From assembly GCF_018139145.2 (NCBI RefSeq), contig NC_059473.1, positions 6,254,503-6,318,502 on the forward strand: 64,000 nucleotides of DNA, in the 5' to 3' direction. This document shows positions 42,355 to 64,000 of this stretch, piece after piece. The stretch's first letter is position 1. Every line of letters begins with the position of its first letter. Below the pieces are notes generated by a model. That model worked only from the letters and a program-made list of their open reading frames with translations. It was not told where the DNA came from and searched no databases. A program made the translations under genes and the position numbers. Source of the stretch: Gymnogyps californianus. Taxonomy: Eukaryota > Chordata > Aves > Accipitriformes > Cathartidae.

Positions 42355-42422
42355 CTGTGTATATATATATATATATATATTTTTATATATACGTGTATGT
42401 GTGTATGTATCGCACATATATA
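42355..42422. repeat. (TA)n / (TG)n microsatellite
   Basis: A (TA) run of about ten units is followed by TATATACGTGTATGTGTGTATG, close to the presumed 3' end of PAK5. Confidence 0.9.
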
Positions 42423-42536
42423 CAAGGACCCTCTTTTTTTCTTGTTATTTGCTTGGTCCAATACTGTGTGACTGAGTCAAATTTAGAAAATTGAAACAAG
42501 GTATGGGGGGAAAAAACCACACTGAAAATGAAAGCG

Positions 42537-44662
42537 TTTATTAAGTAATTTATTTAACTTGCATGTGCATTTGTCTCACCGGTAGTTGGTGTTCACAAAA
42601 AAAACCCTTTGAAATTGACAAAACTTTCAGTAAACTTGATGAATACCATTTACAGTATCTAATGATAAGAAAGTTGCAGAAAATTCTTCACTTGTACAGC
42701 CTAAAATGTGCTGAATATTGAAGAAAAAACCCCTCACCAACCCCAACCCCTTTTTTATTCAAAGATGGTTAAAAAAGTTTACTTTTGTGGCTAGTATTAC
42801 AGTTTCGCCTGTATGTCATTGCCTTTACTGGTGCAGCCTGTTTTCCTGAGTTGTCAAGACTACAAAATAGAAACACCTTAGAACGCCGTGGGTGCTGCGC
42901 GCTCTGCCAGGTTGCTGTGGGTGGGTGCCGGGAGCGTGTTTGCGGCGGGGCGGCAGGAGCCAAACACATTTTCTTTAGTGTCTTCTTAAAATGTGCAAAC
43001 AGGGTTAAGAAGCGAAAGCAGCGGGGAGTAAGACACACAGATGTAAGAATATTTATTCAGTGTTCAAGTTCATGTTTATCTCCTCTTTTTTTTTTTTTAA
43101 TTGTTTCTCTCCCTTCAAATATTCTTTAACTTTTTAAGGGCAGTACTAAAAGAGCTTCTTTACTATTGGCAACTCTTTTGTCCCGGAGGAAGATCTTTAA
43201 GAAACAGCTCCTGCCAGGTTTAGATGTTTGGTTATAATTTACTACAATAAATAACAATTAATTTATTCACTATGAAATTCCATAAGAAGAAAGAAACTAA
43301 CTGTGTTTTCACAAAATTGGCTTTGTGTTTCTTAATGATATCGTAAAATGAGGTCAGTAAGAAAAAAAACCCTTGAAAAACATGGCTTTTGTATTATACA
43401 TAATTAAAAAGAACTAATCATTAATAAATAAAATTCATTTATCATTGAAATAATTATGAAGCACTTCTAAAAATTTTAAAGGCAAATCTATTTAGGCCTA
43501 CAGTTAACATGCAAAGTCATCCAACAAATAACACAAAATTGTACCGTAGTAGTCAACTGTTGCATCAACATTCAAAAAGGTCTAGACAGCAGCACAACTT
43601 CTTCTATATGGCAAACATCTCGTAACGCATCACAAGGTCTGTTTGAGCTCTGGAGGTTACCCGCGGGGCGGGCGGGCAGGCGGACTCCTGCCGTCCCTTT
43701 CCACTTCCAGAGCGTGACAGAAATAACGGAGATTTTTGTGATAACAAAACTGGCCTTGCGGTGGCATAAAACGAAGGGACCGCCACAGCGTGAGAAGATG
43801 ACCCTTGAGCAAAGGTACGCCGGATGCCTCAGCTCCCACCGCTGGAGAAGCGGGGAGGGACACCCTGACGACCGCTAACAGTCAGCAGCGGCTCTGCTTG
43901 CCACCGCATCACCGGTAGCGCTGAGAGGGTGAGTGCCCAAAGCCAGACTGCCAGTGCTCCCGCAGGCATCAGTTATTGTTGGCTCTTCAGGCTGCTGTGA
44001 CAGCAGGACGAGCGCTCTCCTCAGCCCAATGGAAAATCTGCAAAACCTTCCAACTTCCTAAAGGTGTGTGTGGGGTTTCTGTTTTCAAAAGGGTTAAAAA
44101 AGTAGGAAACTTTATCTTCTCAAATTCTTGCTAAGTTACACTTATTACTTCAACTAACACAACAGTTACATGACAAAGTACTGCAAATTATCAAAACGTA
44201 CTGTACAGAAAATTACAAATTTGTTGCAAAATACATTGCGCTGCTATGACTGAGATAAAAAGTGCTTTTTCATCAGAAAAGTATTCTTCTGAAATAGAAG
44301 TGCTGTAGCCTGCAATAAAATTCTGGTGTTTCACTCTGGTTGTGCTATCCTCTACTAATTATCTTTCCAACCTTGTTTGCATTTGGTGCCTTCTGCCTGG
44401 ATGGCCAAGACAACAGCGCTGGGGAGCGATGGTCCACGGCAGAGCGTGGCCACCCAGGTGGTGGCCAGGATCGCTCCCCGGTCCCCTCGCAGCCCCGGAG
44501 AGCACCTCCTTGGGTTTTTATACACCGCATTATTTCCGCGGGGCTGGTTTTCCTCCGCAAGGTTTCGCTCATCCCTGCCCACGGTTCCCACGCAACCGCC
44601 GGGATTCCTGCGCGGCCGTCATCCAGACTCTGCACCGACCTCCTCCTGAAAAGTCGCCGGCT
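42537..44662 (-). other. PAK5: Probable PAK5 3' UTR
   Basis: Sequence downstream of the PAK5 stop on the minus strand. Candidate minus-strand AATAAA signals (TTTATT on plus) occur at 42537-42542 and 42549-42554 and near 43050. The part nearest the stop (about 44400-44660) is GC-rich, and the distal part is AT-rich. The true end is not determinable here. Confidence 0.5.
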
Positions 44663-62012
<17,350 letters not shown>

Positions 62013-64000
62013 CTGGAAATAAAAAATTGCTTTGGTTAAATACTGATTTTTGTTTAATACCTGACCAAGAAAACCACCAAAAAGAAAAAAAGTCTGTGAT
62101 TCGCCCAGAAATACCCGTAGCGGTGTGTTACGTTCTTCAGTCATGTACCTCAGAATAATCCATTGCTAGAAAAAAATATCTCAATAAATACTTACAATAG
62201 GACATGCAGAAATGAATAAACAAAGAGGGGTTAAATTCGGTGTACATCATAAGCTGAGATTTGGCATGCAACCCCAAGACACTCTTAAAAAGCCCAGTTC
62301 AAGAGGTGGGTGTTCAGCAGCCAACAGCAGAGACGTTTAAAATCACTGCTTATTTTTTATTTGTTATAATTCAGTTGTCTACATCAAGGCAAACTGGTGG
62401 ACTGAATCTGGTTTACAGGGTATGGATAAGCTAAACGAAAATCATTCAGCGGTCACTTCTACATGTTATTTTAACAAACTGTTGGAATGGAAAGTAGCAT
62501 ATAGTTTAGTAGGCCCTGGGTTTGGTTTTTTTTTTACACAATGGTATGTTCCTGTGTATCAGAATTACCACTGGGGATTGCCTCTTAGTTAACTTAGCAT
62601 AAGAGACACTTGGGGAAGACGGAAAAATACTTAACTACATCTCCTTCTTACAATACACAGCATCCAGCAAACCACTGTGCACAACCATGGCTTTGGGACA
62701 TCCACATCATGGATGCCATGTGGTGGCAGCGGTGGTGGCCCTGTTTGTGTCCTAATATTGCAAAGTCCTCTATAGATCCCCCAGCCATGGATGACGGGTG
62801 TGTAGGAGCACCGCAGACATGAACTTGCTCCCATTGACTGCCCACAACCCCCTGCCCATCCCTACTCCTTTCTGTCCAAAACTCTGGTGCTCCTGGTAGG
62901 ATGGGAGGCAAGCAGTGCTTGGTTACAGCTCTCCTTCAAGAAAGATTGACTATTTTTAGCTAGTACCATCTGAAGACTGTAACACATGGTTGCATCCATT
63001 TTTCAGCAGTTGACTCCCATTGAGCGCCGCTTCGCATTTATAAACACCCCACAAGAATAAGATGTACAGATTAAGGGCCAGGGCCATAAATCAGCGCGGC
63101 TCTACTAAAAACACATTTGCTTTGCTGATTCACTTTGGCTAAATATCTACGGCTGTATCTTATTTAATTTGCCGAGTTTTTAAACAGAGTCACTGTGGTC
63201 ACCCCCAAGGAGACGTCCCTCTGCGAGCTGCAGCCTGCCTATGTTGCATGCCGACTGTGGCCTATCAGACGCCAACCGTGGCATATCGGATGCCGACCGT
63301 GGCATCAGATGCGACTGTGGCATATCGGACACGATGGATGCCGACCGTGGCGTCCAGCCTGGCCACTGGCCTTCATTCATTGCAATGCCGACAGAGGAGG
63401 CTCCGCTCCAGGCACGGTGAGGCTGCTCAACCCCTGCTCGAAAGCACGCAAGGGCTCAAACTTTGATAAAATATGCATTTCATCACTAATGAAATCACTT
63501 TTTCACAAAATTAACAGCAATGTACTTCTCTGTTACTCAGCAAAGACAGCTGAGAAAAGCTGGGCTACAAGCAAAGCAGTCCTGACCTCATACTGATCCC
63601 TGCTCTGATTTATGTCCGTAATTACTTGCCTAGTTTGCTATTTTGAAGCTAGTGATACTGAAACAATAGGACAGCAAAAATAAGGGACAGCAAATAGATC
63701 ACTCCTTTTGCCTCCAAAGCCATTCAGCAAGACGAAAGGAATTGGTTTCATTCGGCTACAGCCTCTTTGGCAGGATGACTGCACGATCATTCATATTTAA
63801 TTATCACATAATAAACCAGCAACATTCGACAATGAAATGCTTATAATTGAAAACAAGATTGAAATACCCAACTGCCACCCCGCTTCCCCTGTGCAAATGC
63901 ATGCCAAGGAGTAAAATGCCAATTTAATACTCTCCGCGGGACTGGCCTTCACAAAGGAGAGGTTTCCTGGAGCAACCTGTGTTGTGCCTGCACAAAAGGA
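62013..64000 (-). other. PAK5: PAK5 intron, continuing beyond the window
   Basis: No sequence for the basic N-terminus or CRIB domain was found here, so the preceding coding exon lies past 64,000. The interval includes a tandem minisatellite at 63248-63357. Confidence 0.75.
63248..63357. repeat. Imperfect 19-21-bp minisatellite (five units)
   Basis: Units are related to ATGCCGACCGTGGCATATCG: 63248-63268, 63269-63289, 63290-63308, 63309-63328 and, after a 9-bp spacer, 63338-63357. Units vary at a few positions and in length. It is CpG-rich compared with the AT-rich flanks. Confidence 0.9.

Larger units (their letters stand above)
36581..42500. other. Convergent intergenic DNA between LAMP5 and PAK5
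   Basis: No gene is supported. It contains an A-run at about 37621-37638, a C-run at about 38509-38522, an A-run near 41020-41034, a (GT)n repeat at 41271-41308 and a (TA)n repeat at 42355-42422. The interval at about 39780-40230 is AT-rich and repeat-poor, and might be a conserved non-coding element. Confidence 0.65.

Noticed and set aside
62013..62144. Upstream extension of the PAK5 linker exon to a Met
   Set aside because: A good acceptor (TTTCCAG) sits at 62013-62019, the extension is hydrophobic and unlike PAK5, and known PAK5 proteins have the CRIB exon before this point.
63180..63596. Frames on both strands across the minisatellite
   Set aside because: The near-21-bp unit keeps frames open by arithmetic; no start context, splice sites or family match.

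Overview
The window is vertebrate nuclear DNA, almost certainly from a bird. Three multi-exon genes with GT-AG introns were recognised, in the order PLCB4 (+) - LAMP5 (+) - PAK5 (-). From general knowledge this is the same order as on human chromosome 20p12. An avian source is indicated by a CR1-type LINE 3' end (about 4031-4091) and by an LTR of a retroviral family I know from many neoavian genomes (7170-7702). The species cannot be read from the sequence. Layout: (1) 1-21.6 kb is the 3' end of PLCB4, with six constitutive coding exons for the C-terminal coiled coil of phospholipase C beta-4, one 37-nt alternative exon and a long AT-rich 3' UTR. (2) 21.7-24.6 kb is intergenic. (3) About 24.6-27.6 kb is a CpG island holding the LAMP5 promoter region and its first four coding exons. 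Exon 5 follows at 28.9-29.1 kb and exon 6 at 35.6-35.8 kb. All six exons join into a 272-residue protein. (4) 35.8-42.5 kb is the LAMP5 3' UTR and convergent intergenic DNA. (5) 42.5-62.0 kb is PAK5 on the minus strand: a probable 3' UTR and seven coding exons carrying the central region and the whole kinase domain. The N-terminal CRIB exon and promoter lie beyond 64,000. The genes do not form an operon. All three have neuronal roles in other vertebrates: PLCB4 in Gq-coupled phosphoinositide signalling, LAMP5 as a neuronal endolysosomal membrane protein, and PAK5 as a brain-enriched group II p21-activated kinase. Most of the remaining DNA is intron or intergenic sequence with simple repeats. 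The strongest special observation is the PLCB4 terminal exon, which is open in two frames. Inclusion of the 37-nt exon at 16908-16944 moves translation into the second frame and replaces the PDZ-type C-terminus with a different 41-residue tail. Other points are a cluster of four TCGCGA motifs in LAMP5 intron 1, a 104-nt LAMP5 intron with an 18-G run, a roughly 21-bp minisatellite near the right edge, two pairs of short dispersed repeats, and an unassigned exon-like block antisense to PAK5. I see no gene system that is clearly unknown.
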